Below are positions 57,301 through 64,000 of a DNA stretch of 64,000 nucleotides, piece by piece. The notes under the pieces were generated by a model. The model ran no database searches. It saw only the letters and a list, made by a program, of their open reading frames with translations, and was not told where the DNA came from. Every line of letters starts with the position of its first letter. The first letter of the stretch is position 1. Origin of the DNA: F1-120-MAGs118 sp013360535 (GTDB lineage: Bacteria; Planctomycetota; UBA1135; GCA-002686595); assembly GCA_026647215.1 (NCBI GenBank), contig JAPKHC010000004.1, forward strand, positions 1 to 64,000, in the 5' to 3' direction. A program made the position numbers and the translations under genes.

Positions 57301-57648
57301 AACGACGCGGAGGGCGTGATCCGCGAGTGCCTCGAGATCCGGGAGCGCTTGCTGCCGAGCTCGAACTGGACGCGCGCCTACACCCGCAGCCTGCTCGGCG
57401 GTGCGCTGCTCGGCCAGCAACGCATCGACGAGGCCCGCACGCTGCTCGTCGAGAGCGCAGAGGCGCTGGCGAAGGCCTCGGACGCACCGGCACCGCGGGC
57501 CGGTCAGGCGGATCGTGTGGCGGAGTCGTTCGAACGGACGGCGCGCCTGTTCGACGAGCTCGCGCGGCAGGATCCGAGCGGTCCGCACGCCGCGGCGGCG
57601 GCCGACTGGCGTGCGCGCGCGCGCGAACGGCAGCCGAAGTCCCGTTGA
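54325..57648 (+). CDS. Membrane Ser/Thr protein kinase with TPR repeats, sigma-linked
   Basis: A 1107-residue protein. Kinase domain about 74-375: Gly loop EIVGEGGFGSVWMAEQ, Lys106 in VALKVLKPG, catalytic HRDVKPSNIL with Asp199, DFG Asp220 in VIDFGIAKAL, and GTPEYMAPEQ. The insertion DWIVLKALEKDRTRRYDTASALADDVERFL before the kinase end is typical of planctomycete and acidobacterial TPR kinases. A transmembrane helix lies at about 398-418 (LAVSAAAAVLTALVGGLAASV), then a Glu/Ala-rich coiled coil (about 425-520). The rest is Kinesin-light-chain-type TPRs (LETVNSVQALATAVYSLGRFDEGFELYVDAVHGL). It lies 55 bp behind the sigma-factor gene and probably modulates it. Confidence 0.93.
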   Translation: MALDPEELFHQARAIASARERELYLAQACDGNAALKARIERLLAADERATGFLAAQESGAPNPLGLEQPGDRIGRYRLLEIVGEGGFGSVWMAEQQEPVRRKVALKVLKPGMDSKSVLARFEAERQALALMEHPGIAKVLDGGMTEQGRPYFVMELVRGVPITRFCDDARLGIEERLRLFVATCRALQHAHHKGVIHRDVKPSNILVTLEDGRPAPKVIDFGIAKALGADLTDRTLFTGLHQMLGTPEYMAPEQTALGTLDIDTRADVYSLGVLLYELLTGTQPHDLKAALERGYEEVVRTIREEQPARPSTRASRDGDGERAAVLRATAPQALRTRLEGDLDWIVLKALEKDRTRRYDTASALADDVERFLRDDPVLARPPSAAYQLSRFVKRHRLAVSAAAAVLTALVGGLAASVHFALDAEERRAEAVLAQQASERAEKDASAAAERALAAERESQKRADELEQVVAFQERQLENIDAESVGLRLRESLLEQRREALERRASPDNERAAELAALETALAGSNFTTLAVEALDESIFRRTVASIDAQFAEQPLLRANLLARVATALDDLGRSDSAAPLRRRVHELRLAELGPEHELTLDARLRCALLKTQSLEAQRAELEQVRAVASERLGLGHATVLSATIGLASLASAEGRHSDALELGKAAFQGLERSFGADDLRTLEARSSVGGSLLMLGRHEEGTTELEASYAGLRRVAGETDRRTLGCLHSLATAWSFLGRTDDALRELRAALALARTRCGDDHATTLGLIDNLAGNLLNAGRIDEAEPLFVEYVARLRRLSQPGEVTLCIALSRFGRLRSAQKKESEAVPLLEEAYAGLERALAPEHRDFTSTAHNLGTALTVQRRFADAERVLRRAVEGRRAASGAQDLETVNSVQALATAVYSLGRFDEGFELYVDAVHGLEQALGADHDRTLRARRNLAVIAMARKDFAAAAEQHSACVASIRRTGVGDGAALHNDLSVLGACQLELGRWNDAEGVIRECLEIRERLLPSSNWTRAYTRSLLGGALLGQQRIDEARTLLVESAEALAKASDAPAPRAGQADRVAESFERTARLFDELARQDPSGPHAAAAADWRARARERQPKSR

Positions 57649-57762
57649 TCGCCGACGCGCGCCCGGAAAGTTCTTCCTTGTCCCCGTGGCATCTGCGCGC
57701 CACCGCGGGCAGGCAACCGATGTGCGCAGGCCACTCGAGCGTCGAGAGGCTCCGTTGCTCCA

Positions 57763-58584
57763 GTGAAACGCCGGCATTTCTCGATGGAACCGGGCGGTTG
57801 CGGCGCGAGCTCGGACGCGTCGCGTGCCCCACACGCTACCCACGCCACGAGGACCGAACCGGTGCCTGCCAACGCCAACGAGAGCGATGACCCGCGCCCC
57901 GCCGAAGGCTCAGGGCCGAAGGTGCAGGCTGCGTTGAAGCTCGCGGATGGCACCAGCCATCCGGCCGCCGTGCTCGAGCTCGCCCAAGGAATGCTCGTGC
58001 TCGAGTTCGGTGACAATCCCGGACTCGCGGTCGCACTGGGGGACACGGCCCAGGTGACGCTGACCGGCGACTGCCTCGAGACTCCGCTGCTCGTGATGGC
58101 CCGAGTCGCAGCGCGCAGCTGCGGCAATGGCTCGACCGTGCTGCAGCTCGCCGCCCTCGACCCGCAAGCACTGCGTGGCTCGCCCGCGTGCCGACGTCGC
58201 CAGAGCGTGCGGGTCGCGCCCAAGCCGGAGACGAAACAGGCCGCGGAACTGCGCGCCGTCGGGGAGCTCGAGCGCGTGAGCGCGCGGGTGCTCGATCTCT
58301 CGCGTTCCGGCCTGCGCGTCGAGCTCGGATTGCTCGACGAAGGCTCGATCGCGAGCTGCAAGGTCGTCAACGTGCAGCTGCAGCTGCCCGACGAGCCGGA
58401 GCCGCTGCGCTTCATGGCGGAGATCCGCAGCCGCACGCTGCGCGGCGAGAACGTGCAGTGCGGCCTGCGGATCCTGTTCGAGAAGACGCAGGCGCGCGAG
58501 GAGGTCGAGCGGCGCCTGACGCGTTACGTGATGGCGCGGCAGGTCGAAGGCGTGCTCGAGCGCAAGCGCCCGAAGGCGTCCTGA
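57763..58584 (+). CDS. PilZ-domain protein
   Basis: A 273-residue protein. Residues about 155-260 carry a PilZ-like motif: the arginine-rich segment CRRRQSVRVAP followed by ARVLDLSRSGLRVEL (a [D/N]xSxxG element), then IRSRTLRGENVQCGLRILFE. PilZ domains bind cyclic di-GMP through these Arg and Asp/Ser/Gly residues; the first element here (RRRQSVR) is close to the RxxxR consensus. The N-terminal part (KLADGTSHPAAVLELAQGMLVLEFGD) is a probable YcgR-N-like barrel. It may couple c-di-GMP to motility or exopolysaccharide. An ATG 21 bp further (MEPGG) is an equally possible start. It converges with the SGNH hydrolase gene. Confidence 0.7.
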   Translation: MKRRHFSMEPGGCGASSDASRAPHATHATRTEPVPANANESDDPRPAEGSGPKVQAALKLADGTSHPAAVLELAQGMLVLEFGDNPGLAVALGDTAQVTLTGDCLETPLLVMARVAARSCGNGSTVLQLAALDPQALRGSPACRRRQSVRVAPKPETKQAAELRAVGELERVSARVLDLSRSGLRVELGLLDEGSIASCKVVNVQLQLPDEPEPLRFMAEIRSRTLRGENVQCGLRILFEKTQAREEVERRLTRYVMARQVEGVLERKRPKAS

Positions 58585-58596
58585 CGGGCGGGCACT

Positions 58597-59721
58597 TCAG
58601 CGCGCGAGCAGCCCGCGCTGGCCGAGCTCACGGGCGAGCGCCTCGCCGATGCGGCGATGGCCCTCGGCGTTGAAGTGGATGAAGTCCTTCGGAAGGACAC
58701 GCAGCTCCACGTCGCTCTCCCGCAGCTCCGCCGCGAGATCGAGCACGTCGAACCCCTCCCGCCGAGCGAGCGTCTCCACGAGCGCATAGGCCGCCTCGTG
58801 CGCCGCGAGGTGCGGTTTCTCCTTCAGCGGCGGCAGGATCACCACGAGCACCGGAACGCCGCCGGCGCGGGCCACGCGCCCGAGCTCCGCCATACCGTGC
58901 TTGAGGTGCCCCACGTGGACCTTCGATGCGTACCACGGAAGCGGCGACCACGCCGGAGGAGGTGCGTCGCGCTCGGAGAGCCGCCGCGCGACCTGCTCGA
59001 CGCACGCTTCGAGTTCCGGATCGAGCTCGTCGATGCTGCCGGCGTGCCGCAGCGCGAAGTTGGCGTCCTCGTTGAGCTCCTGCACGCCGCGCACGACGCG
59101 CGCCCGCTCGTGGCGCTGCGCCAACCCCTGCGCGATGCGCGACGCGAACAGCGGATGGTCGTAGCGTTGCAGCCGCTCGAGCTGCTCGAGCTCGACAGAG
59201 ACCGTTCCGGCGTCGTTGAAGCAGTATCCGACGACCACGAGGTCGGGTTCGAGCGCGAGACCACGAAGCTCGAGCACCCGCGCTTCCTGCAACGTGTCGT
59301 AGCCGGTGAGTCCGAGGTTGAGGAACTCGACCTGCAAGCCCTGCGCGACGAGAGTGCGTTGCGCGACGGCGCAGAACGTGTCTTCCTCCGCGAGGTGGTT
59401 GCCGAAGGTCACCGAGTCGCCGAGCACGACCACGCGCCGCGTTCCCTCGGCCGGTCGCGGCGTGCACTCGGGCCCACGGAAACCTGCTGAATTCACGCGG
59501 ACGTCGCACTCGAACGCCCGACCCTGCGCGCCCGGAATCAGCTCGTAGCCGAGCGCCGGGTCCGCGCTCGCACGCAGCACGCTCCACGTCGGATCCGCGC
59601 GCACGCCCTCCAGCGGCGCGAAGCCGCGCCAGCGCAGCCCGAGCTCCACGACGAGCGCGAGCGCCGCGAGAACGCAGGCCGAGATCGTGAGGCCCTTCGC
59701 GAGGCGGCGTGCGCGACTCAT
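58597..59721 (-). CDS. Membrane-anchored SGNH/GDSL hydrolase
   Basis: A 374-residue protein starting at the ATG at 59721, whose ATGA overlaps the AlkB stop. An N-terminal hydrophobic segment (LTISACVLAALALVVELGL, about 11-29) serves as anchor or signal. SGNH blocks are visible: block I VVVLGDSVTFGNHL with Ser103, block II FLNLGLTGYDTLQEA (Gly), block III VVVGYCFNDAG (Asn), and block V KDFIHFNAEGHRRI with Asp346 and His349. Such enzymes hydrolyse esters, often acetyl groups of polysaccharides or peptidoglycan, outside the membrane. The substrate is unknown. It is the last gene of a three-gene minus-strand set. Confidence 0.88.
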   Translation of the reverse strand: MSRARRLAKGLTISACVLAALALVVELGLRWRGFAPLEGVRADPTWSVLRASADPALGYELIPGAQGRAFECDVRVNSAGFRGPECTPRPAEGTRRVVVLGDSVTFGNHLAEEDTFCAVAQRTLVAQGLQVEFLNLGLTGYDTLQEARVLELRGLALEPDLVVVGYCFNDAGTVSVELEQLERLQRYDHPLFASRIAQGLAQRHERARVVRGVQELNEDANFALRHAGSIDELDPELEACVEQVARRLSERDAPPPAWSPLPWYASKVHVGHLKHGMAELGRVARAGGVPVLVVILPPLKEKPHLAAHEAAYALVETLARREGFDVLDLAAELRESDVELRVLPKDFIHFNAEGHRRIGEALARELGQRGLLAR

Positions 59722-60356
59722 GCGCGCTCCTCCCGCGGCAGGACGCGCCGGAAGGTCAGGTTGAGGCGCGGCTCGTGCACGCGCAGTCGCCGCGGCAGCG
59801 CGTGCTGCCAGTGCAACTGCGTCGGAGCCTCCATCGTGAGCAGGTCGCCGTGCTCCAGCTCGAGCGCGAACGGCTCGCCCGCGCCGTTTCGCGCGCGGAA
59901 GCGGAACGTGCGCGAGGCGCCGAGGCTCAGCGACGCGATGCTCGCGTCCGGATCGAGCTCCCGCTCGTCGTCGGAGTGCCACCCCATCGAGTCGTGGCCG
60001 TCGCGGTACAGGTTGAGCAGCGCGGAGTTGAACTCGACGCCGCAGGCCGCGCTCACGCCCGCGCGGATCTCGCCCGCGGCGCGCGACCACGGCTCGATCA
60101 CGTTCTCCAGGTCGGAATAGCGATACCCGCAGCCGGGATCCGCCATCCAGCAGGTCCGGCGCGGCATCCTGTGCCGACGTCCGAACACCGTGACAAACTC
60201 GTCCTTCCACGGGACCTCGCGCGTGAGCTCGACGAGCCAGCGCTCGGCCTGTGCGGCGCTCGCCCAGCCCTTCGCGAGGCGCAAACGCAGCCCCGGACGC
60301 GGCTCCCACGCTTGCAGCTGCAACGGTTCGCGGGAGCGATGAGGCGAGACCACCAC
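59718..60356 (-). CDS. alkB: AlkB-type alpha-ketoglutarate-dependent dioxygenase
   Basis: A 212-residue protein assigned a GTG start at 60356, since no ATG exists in frame ahead of the conserved region and the upstream gene ends 15 bp before it. Iron ligands are His127 and Asp129 in NLYRDGHDSMGWHSDDE and His185 in LHWQHALPRR; the 2-oxoglutarate-binding arginines are in PRLNLTFRRV (Arg197, Arg203). RMPRRTCWMADPGCGYRYS corresponds to the substrate-recognition loop of ALKBH2/3-like proteins. The family repairs N-alkyl damage in DNA or RNA by oxidative demethylation in the cytoplasm. Its 3' end overlaps the hydrolase start (ATGA), so the genes are coupled though unrelated in function. Confidence 0.92.
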   Translation of the reverse strand: MVVSPHRSREPLQLQAWEPRPGLRLRLAKGWASAAQAERWLVELTREVPWKDEFVTVFGRRHRMPRRTCWMADPGCGYRYSDLENVIEPWSRAAGEIRAGVSAACGVEFNSALLNLYRDGHDSMGWHSDDERELDPDASIASLSLGASRTFRFRARNGAGEPFALELEHGDLLTMEAPTQLHWQHALPRRLRVHEPRLNLTFRRVLPREERA

Positions 60357-60370
60357 GGCGCGCCCCGCGT

Positions 60371-61243
60371 TCAGCCGCCGAGCTTGGTGAGCAGCAGCTC
60401 GACCACGCGCCGGCGATCGTTCGAGAGCTTCTCGAGCTCGTTGCGCAGCCGCCGCAGCGCGAGCTTGCGCGCCGTGCCGTCGGAGCCGAAGCGCGAGCGA
60501 AACTCCGCCGCCGCCGCTGCCGCCATGCGCTCCTGCCGGGCCTTCATGCGCTTGGTGAACACCATGAACAGCACCACGCTGAAGAACACGCCCGCGAACA
60601 GGCTTTCCATCTGCGCCGCGACGTACATCGCGAACACCCAGCCCAGGACGAGCGGGATGCAGCCTTCGACTTTCGATTCCTTCAAGGCCGCGCCGAGCAC
60701 GGCCGCGAGGTCCTTGTCGAGCGAGAGCCGTTCCTCTCCCGGCACTTCCGACAGATCGGGCACGGCGACCGTCGGCCGCACCGGATCGAGCTTGGCCGGC
60801 GCGCGCGGCGGCTCGGGAGGCGCGCGCTTGGGTGTCGTGGCGACGTACGGCTCGGCCCGCTTGTGCAGCGGCTCGCGGTCCGGCTTGGGCGCCGACGGAA
60901 GCGGCTCCTCCGGCGCGTCGCCTGCAGCGCCCGCGATCGCCGTGTAGCGCTTGTCGAGCTCCGCGAACCAGCGCCGGTCGAAGCGGCCGAGGAGGATCTC
61001 GCTCACGATCGCCTCGAACTGGCCGTTGGGTCGCCGCAGGAAGCCGAGGTCGTCGGCGGTCGCGCCGATGCCGCGCCGTCGCACGATCACTTCGGCGGAT
61101 TCGCCCACCGGCTGGTTGCGCCACGTGAGCAGCGGCTGCGGCTCGGCGTGGAGCTCGACCTCGCGCAGCCCGCCGGCCTCCAGCGCCGCCTTGAGGTGGC
61201 GTGCGGAGCGCATCGACGTCGGGATTCGCCGCAGCTTGCTCAT
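60371..61243 (-). CDS. Membrane protein with Ycf35/DUF1257-like N-terminal domain
   Basis: A 290-residue protein starting at the ATG at 61243 (MSKLRRIPTSMRSARHLKAALEAGG). Residues about 1-105 resemble the DUF1257/Ycf35 family: an initial LRRIPTSMRSARHLKAAL helix, VIVRRRGIGATADDLGFLRRPNGQFEAIVSEI and FAELDKRYT. A Pro-rich linker (about 110-180) leads to two adjacent hydrophobic segments (CIPLVLGWVFAMYVAAQM and FAGVFFSVVLFMVF, about 213-247) and a basic, coiled-coil C-terminus (RLRNELEKLSNDRRRVVELLL). The first part suggests a relative of the plastid/cyanobacterial protein of unknown role, here fused to a membrane anchor. It is first in a minus-strand set with AlkB and a hydrolase. Confidence 0.62.
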   Translation of the reverse strand: MSKLRRIPTSMRSARHLKAALEAGGLREVELHAEPQPLLTWRNQPVGESAEVIVRRRGIGATADDLGFLRRPNGQFEAIVSEILLGRFDRRWFAELDKRYTAIAGAAGDAPEEPLPSAPKPDREPLHKRAEPYVATTPKRAPPEPPRAPAKLDPVRPTVAVPDLSEVPGEERLSLDKDLAAVLGAALKESKVEGCIPLVLGWVFAMYVAAQMESLFAGVFFSVVLFMVFTKRMKARQERMAAAAAAEFRSRFGSDGTARKLALRRLRNELEKLSNDRRRVVELLLTKLGG

Positions 61244-61306
61244 CGGACGTGCGAGTGTAGCGCGCAGCGTCTCGCGGAATCCGGCTCCGGTGCTCAAACT
61301 GTGGGC

Positions 61307-63196
61307 ATGTTCGCCGCCGCCCTCCTGCTCGCGCTCCCCCAGCTCCCCCAACCACCCCAGCCAGTCGAGCGTCAGGTGCTCGCCCCGGCATCGGACATCG
61401 TCGACGGCGTCGTGCGCCTGCCGGAGCCCGCGGCGCTCGCCGAAGTTTCCGCATGCTCGCTCGAACGGCTCGCGTTCGAGCGCACGCGCGACGGTTGGGC
61501 GGCTACGGTGCGCATCGCGGTCGAGCGCGACGGCGGGTGGTCGCTCGCCCTGCTCACTCCCGGAGTGATCGACGGCCGCGTGCTCGCGGCACCTGCGGGC
61601 GCTCCGCTGCGGCCGATCGACGCGAGCTTCGCGCTGCAGCGGCAGGTGACCCTCGCGGGCGACGAGCTGCCCGGCTGGATCCTAGATCGCCGCGACCTGC
61701 GCGCGGCGGTCGCGGGCGAGTGGACGGCGCGCATCGAGGTCGAGCGCGCGTCGCAGGTCGTCGAAGGCTGGGTGCTCGCGACGGCTTCGAGCGAGGTTCG
61801 TGCGCAGGCGCATTTCTCGAGCCACCTGCGCGTGCGCGGCGAGCCGCTCGCAGTTCTCGCGCGCGCCGCGGGCCGCGACGTGCTCGCGACGACCGGCGCG
61901 GAGCTCGAACTCGAGTTCGAAGGCCAGCGCGAGCTCGCGCCGATGCACGACGACGGCCTGCACGCCGATGGAGCGGCCGGCGACGGCCTGTTCGGCGCGT
62001 TCCTCCCCGCGGACAAGCTCGGCAAGTTCACGGCGCGCGCGCACGTGCTGGGTACGACCCGCAGTGGCCACGCCTTCCGGCGCTCGGTCGCGCTGGCGAG
62101 CGAGCTCCACGAGCCCGCCCTCGCGCTCGACGCCTCCGCACGGCTCGACACGACCCCGAGCGGCGCGCTGCGGCTCTCGATCGGCGCGCAGGCCCTCGAC
62201 GTGCCGCGTCGTGTGCACGCCTCCGCCGAGCTGTGGGGCGATCGCGGCGGCGTCGCGACTCCTGTCGTCTGGCTTTCGCGTCTGCTCGTTCCGTCGAGTT
62301 CGCCGACTGGCCTCGCGCTCACGTTCGAGTTCGACGCGGGCTGGCTCGACCGCGCCGGCGTGCAGGCGCCGTTCGAGCTCCGCCAGGTGCGCGTGCAGGA
62401 TCCCGACACCGAAGGCGGGCTCGCTTTCCTCGAGGAAATCCCGCTGGAATCGGTAGCGCTGGCCGCGCGCGCTCCGTCGCCTTCCACGAGTGGCGCGAGC
62501 GCGTTGCTCAGCCTGAGCGGCACGCCCATCGGGCCGCGCCTGCCTGCGCCGGCCGCGCGACCGATCCGGCCCGCGCTGCTGCTCGTGCACGGGTATTGCT
62601 CGAGCGGCTCGATCTGGCCTGCGGCGCATTTCTCGCAGCCCAAGCTCGAGTTCCTCGACGCCAACGCGAATCGCTCGCACGACCAGTTCGCGCAGCTGAT
62701 CCTCGCGCAGGCGAACGCCGCGCAGCTCTCGTCCTGGGGAGTCGTCGCGCACAGCCAGGGCGGCGCCGCCGCGCTGCACTTGCTCACCTACTACACGAGC
62801 GGCCTCGACTACGCGACCGGATCGCGCCTGATCCAGAGCGTCGCGACGCCGTACCTCGGGACTCCGCTCGCGTCGCTCGGCTTCTTCGCTTGCGGCGTCA
62901 ACAGCAACATGACTCCGTCGGGTGCGTCGACCTGGCTCGCGGGCATTCCGAGCTGGGCGCGCGCGGAGGTCCACTACTGGACGACCTCGAACTCCGGCTC
63001 GGCCTGCAGCGGCTTCACGGACTTCCTGCTGTCGAATCCCGAGGACGGCACGGTCGAGCGCACGCGTGGCCAGCTGAGCGGCGGCAACTCCATGGGGCAC
63101 GTCACGGGCTGGTGCCACACGACCGGGATGAGCAACCCGGCGAACTACACCGACGCGACACGCAACGCCGCGATGAACGCCGCCGCTGCACGCTGA
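61307..63196 (+). CDS. Exported alpha/beta hydrolase, lipase-like
   Basis: A 629-residue protein starting at the ATG at 61307 (MFAAALLLALPQLPQPPQP, a short signal-like sequence). Residues about 40-400 are beta-rich and include LAPMHDDGLHADGAAGDGLFGAFLP, a pattern seen in extracellular Ig-like domains. The catalytic domain is at about 420-610: RPALLLVHGYCSSGSIW carries the oxyanion HG, WGVVAHSQGGAAALHLL has nucleophile Ser483 in GxSxG-type AHSQG, and SVATPYLGTPLAS follows as in lipases. A late His (NSMGHVTGWCH) may complete the triad. It likely hydrolyses lipids or esters outside the cytoplasmic membrane. It diverges from the Ycf35-like gene and lies 25 bp before the PSD1 gene. Confidence 0.82.
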   Translation: MFAAALLLALPQLPQPPQPVERQVLAPASDIVDGVVRLPEPAALAEVSACSLERLAFERTRDGWAATVRIAVERDGGWSLALLTPGVIDGRVLAAPAGAPLRPIDASFALQRQVTLAGDELPGWILDRRDLRAAVAGEWTARIEVERASQVVEGWVLATASSEVRAQAHFSSHLRVRGEPLAVLARAAGRDVLATTGAELELEFEGQRELAPMHDDGLHADGAAGDGLFGAFLPADKLGKFTARAHVLGTTRSGHAFRRSVALASELHEPALALDASARLDTTPSGALRLSIGAQALDVPRRVHASAELWGDRGGVATPVVWLSRLLVPSSSPTGLALTFEFDAGWLDRAGVQAPFELRQVRVQDPDTEGGLAFLEEIPLESVALAARAPSPSTSGASALLSLSGTPIGPRLPAPAARPIRPALLLVHGYCSSGSIWPAAHFSQPKLEFLDANANRSHDQFAQLILAQANAAQLSSWGVVAHSQGGAAALHLLTYYTSGLDYATGSRLIQSVATPYLGTPLASLGFFACGVNSNMTPSGASTWLAGIPSWARAEVHYWTTSNSGSACSGFTDFLLSNPEDGTVERTRGQLSGGNSMGHVTGWCHTTGMSNPANYTDATRNAAMNAAAAR

Positions 63197-63221
63197 AGGC
63201 GCCGACGGACGCCGCACGCCG

Positions 63222-64000
63222 ATGGCCACCGTGTTTCCGCTGCTCGCCGCGCTCGCGCTCGTCGCGCACGAGTCCGAGCGTGTCGACTTCCAGCGCGACG
63301 TCCAGCCGCTGCTCTCCGACCGCTGCTTCGCCTGCCACGGTCCGGATGCGGCGCGGCGCAAGGCGGACTTGCGGCTCGATCTCGAGGAGAGCGCCCGCGA
63401 CGTGCTCGACGGCGGAGAGCGCTCCGAGCTCGCGCAGCGCATCCTGAGCGACGACACGCGCCACGTGATGCCGCCCCCGAGCGTGAAACGGCCGCTCGAG
63501 CCGCACGAGCGCGCCAAGTTGCTCGCGTGGCTCGAACAGGGCGCTCCGTACGCGCCGCATTGGGCCTTCGTCGCGCCGCAACGCGCCGCACCGCCGAAGG
63601 TCCGCGACACTTCGTGGCCACGCGACGAGCTCGACCACCACGTGCTCGCGCGGCTCGAGTCGCTCGGCCTCGCGCCCTCGCCGCCCGCGTCCCCGCAGCG
63701 CCTCGTGCGGCGGCTCGCGCTCGTCCTCACGGGACTTCCACCGACTCCGGAAGAGGCCGACGCCTTCGAAGCCGATCCGAGCGAAGCCAACTACGTGCAG
63801 CTCGTCGAGCGCTTGCTCGCCTCCGAGCGCGCGGCGGAACATGCGGCCAGCGTGTGGCTCGACCTCGCCCGTTACGCCGACACGTGGGGCTACCAGTCCG
63901 ACGGCGATCGAGCGGTGTGGCCGTGGCGCGACTGGCTGCTGCGCGCGCTCGCCGACAACCTGTCCTACGACGATTTCGCGACGCGCCTGATCGCCGGCGA
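63222..64000 (+). CDS. PSD1/DUF1549 cytochrome c family protein (3' end outside window)
   Basis: The first 259 residues of a protein that runs off the right edge; it opens MATVFPLLAALALVAHESERVDFQRD. The N-terminal planctomycete cytochrome domain has VQPLLSDRCFACHGPDAARRKADLRLD with the CxxCH heme site CFACH, then HVMPPP, whose Met may be an axial ligand. It is followed by LARLESLGLAPSPPASPQRLVRRLALVLTGLPPTPEEADAF, the start of DUF1549. Full proteins (about 800-1100 residues with DUF1549 and DUF1553) are abundant in Planctomycetota and Verrucomicrobiota, are exported, and are often next to a DUF1501 sulfatase-like gene in glycan utilisation loci. The partner gene would lie beyond the window. 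The ATG at 63222 is 25 bp after the hydrolase stop. Confidence 0.93.
   Translation, partial: MATVFPLLAALALVAHESERVDFQRDVQPLLSDRCFACHGPDAARRKADLRLDLEESARDVLDGGERSELAQRILSDDTRHVMPPPSVKRPLEPHERAKLLAWLEQGAPYAPHWAFVAPQRAAPPKVRDTSWPRDELDHHVLARLESLGLAPSPPASPQRLVRRLALVLTGLPPTPEEADAFEADPSEANYVQLVERLLASERAAEHAASVWLDLARYADTWGYQSDGDRAVWPWRDWLLRALADNLSYDDFATRLIAG

Overview
High-GC (roughly 70% or more by eye), gene-dense bacterial chromosome segment. The gene content points to the phylum Planctomycetota: the right edge holds the start of a cytochrome-c/DUF1549-type (PSD1) protein, ECF sigma factors are paired with Ser/Thr kinases carrying TPR tails, one sigma factor is of the planctomycete ECF type (PF07638/Sig-70_X6 style), and there are many large secreted proteins built from RCC1, FG-GAP, beta-helix, Ig-like and subtilase domains. 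No rRNA, tRNA, CRISPR, phage or transposase gene was recognised, and no stretch over 300 bp lacks a gene. Lineage below phylum cannot be fixed from the sequence alone.

Layout. 1-8.2 kb: accessory metabolism and regulators (NmrA-type reductase diverging from an AraC regulator, a glycosyltransferase, secreted proteins, a cupin, and a TetR-SDR pair sharing a visible operator). 8.3-12.5 kb: minus-strand genes for a large exported protein, a one-domain asparaginase and a secreted protein. 12.7-17.1 kb: YCII/DGPF protein plus ECF42-type sigma factor, an amino-acid permease, and an ECF sigma/FecR-type anti-sigma pair. 17.3-34 kb: a series of secreted repeat proteins (thrombospondin-C-like lectin, two divergent RCC1 proteins, a beta-propeller, a 14-repeat FG-GAP protein) mixed with two paralogous sigma-like proteins and a kinase. 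34-38.7 kb: MASE1-GAF-PAS hybrid histidine kinase, zinc alcohol dehydrogenase, DUF1801 protein. 38.8-48.2 kb: a tight four-gene operon with a papain-like protease, a WD-repeat caspase, a beta-helix protein and a second WD-repeat caspase, all with export signals. 48.3-57.6 kb: a 1746-residue subtilase with seven Ig-like domains, diverging from a sigma factor followed by a TPR Ser/Thr kinase. 57.8-64 kb: PilZ protein, SGNH hydrolase, AlkB, Ycf35-like membrane protein, exported lipase-like hydrolase and the truncated PSD1 gene.

Two themes tie the window together. First, six secreted proteins (a seventh is divergent) end in the same 139-141-residue, four-cysteine domain finishing in a QAWYRDP-type motif just before the stop codon; it probably acts as a common export, sorting or surface-attachment module. 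Second, regulation relies on alternative sigma factors: five sigma or sigma-like genes, two beside TPR kinases, one with a FecR-type anti-sigma factor and one with a DGPF protein. The most interesting unit is the exported caspase/papain operon, whose layout suggests an extracytoplasmic proteolytic pathway. An A/T-rich motif bounded by CCG/CGG-type arms recurs 77-106 bp upstream of eight start codons, mostly of exported proteins, and may be a shared promoter element.
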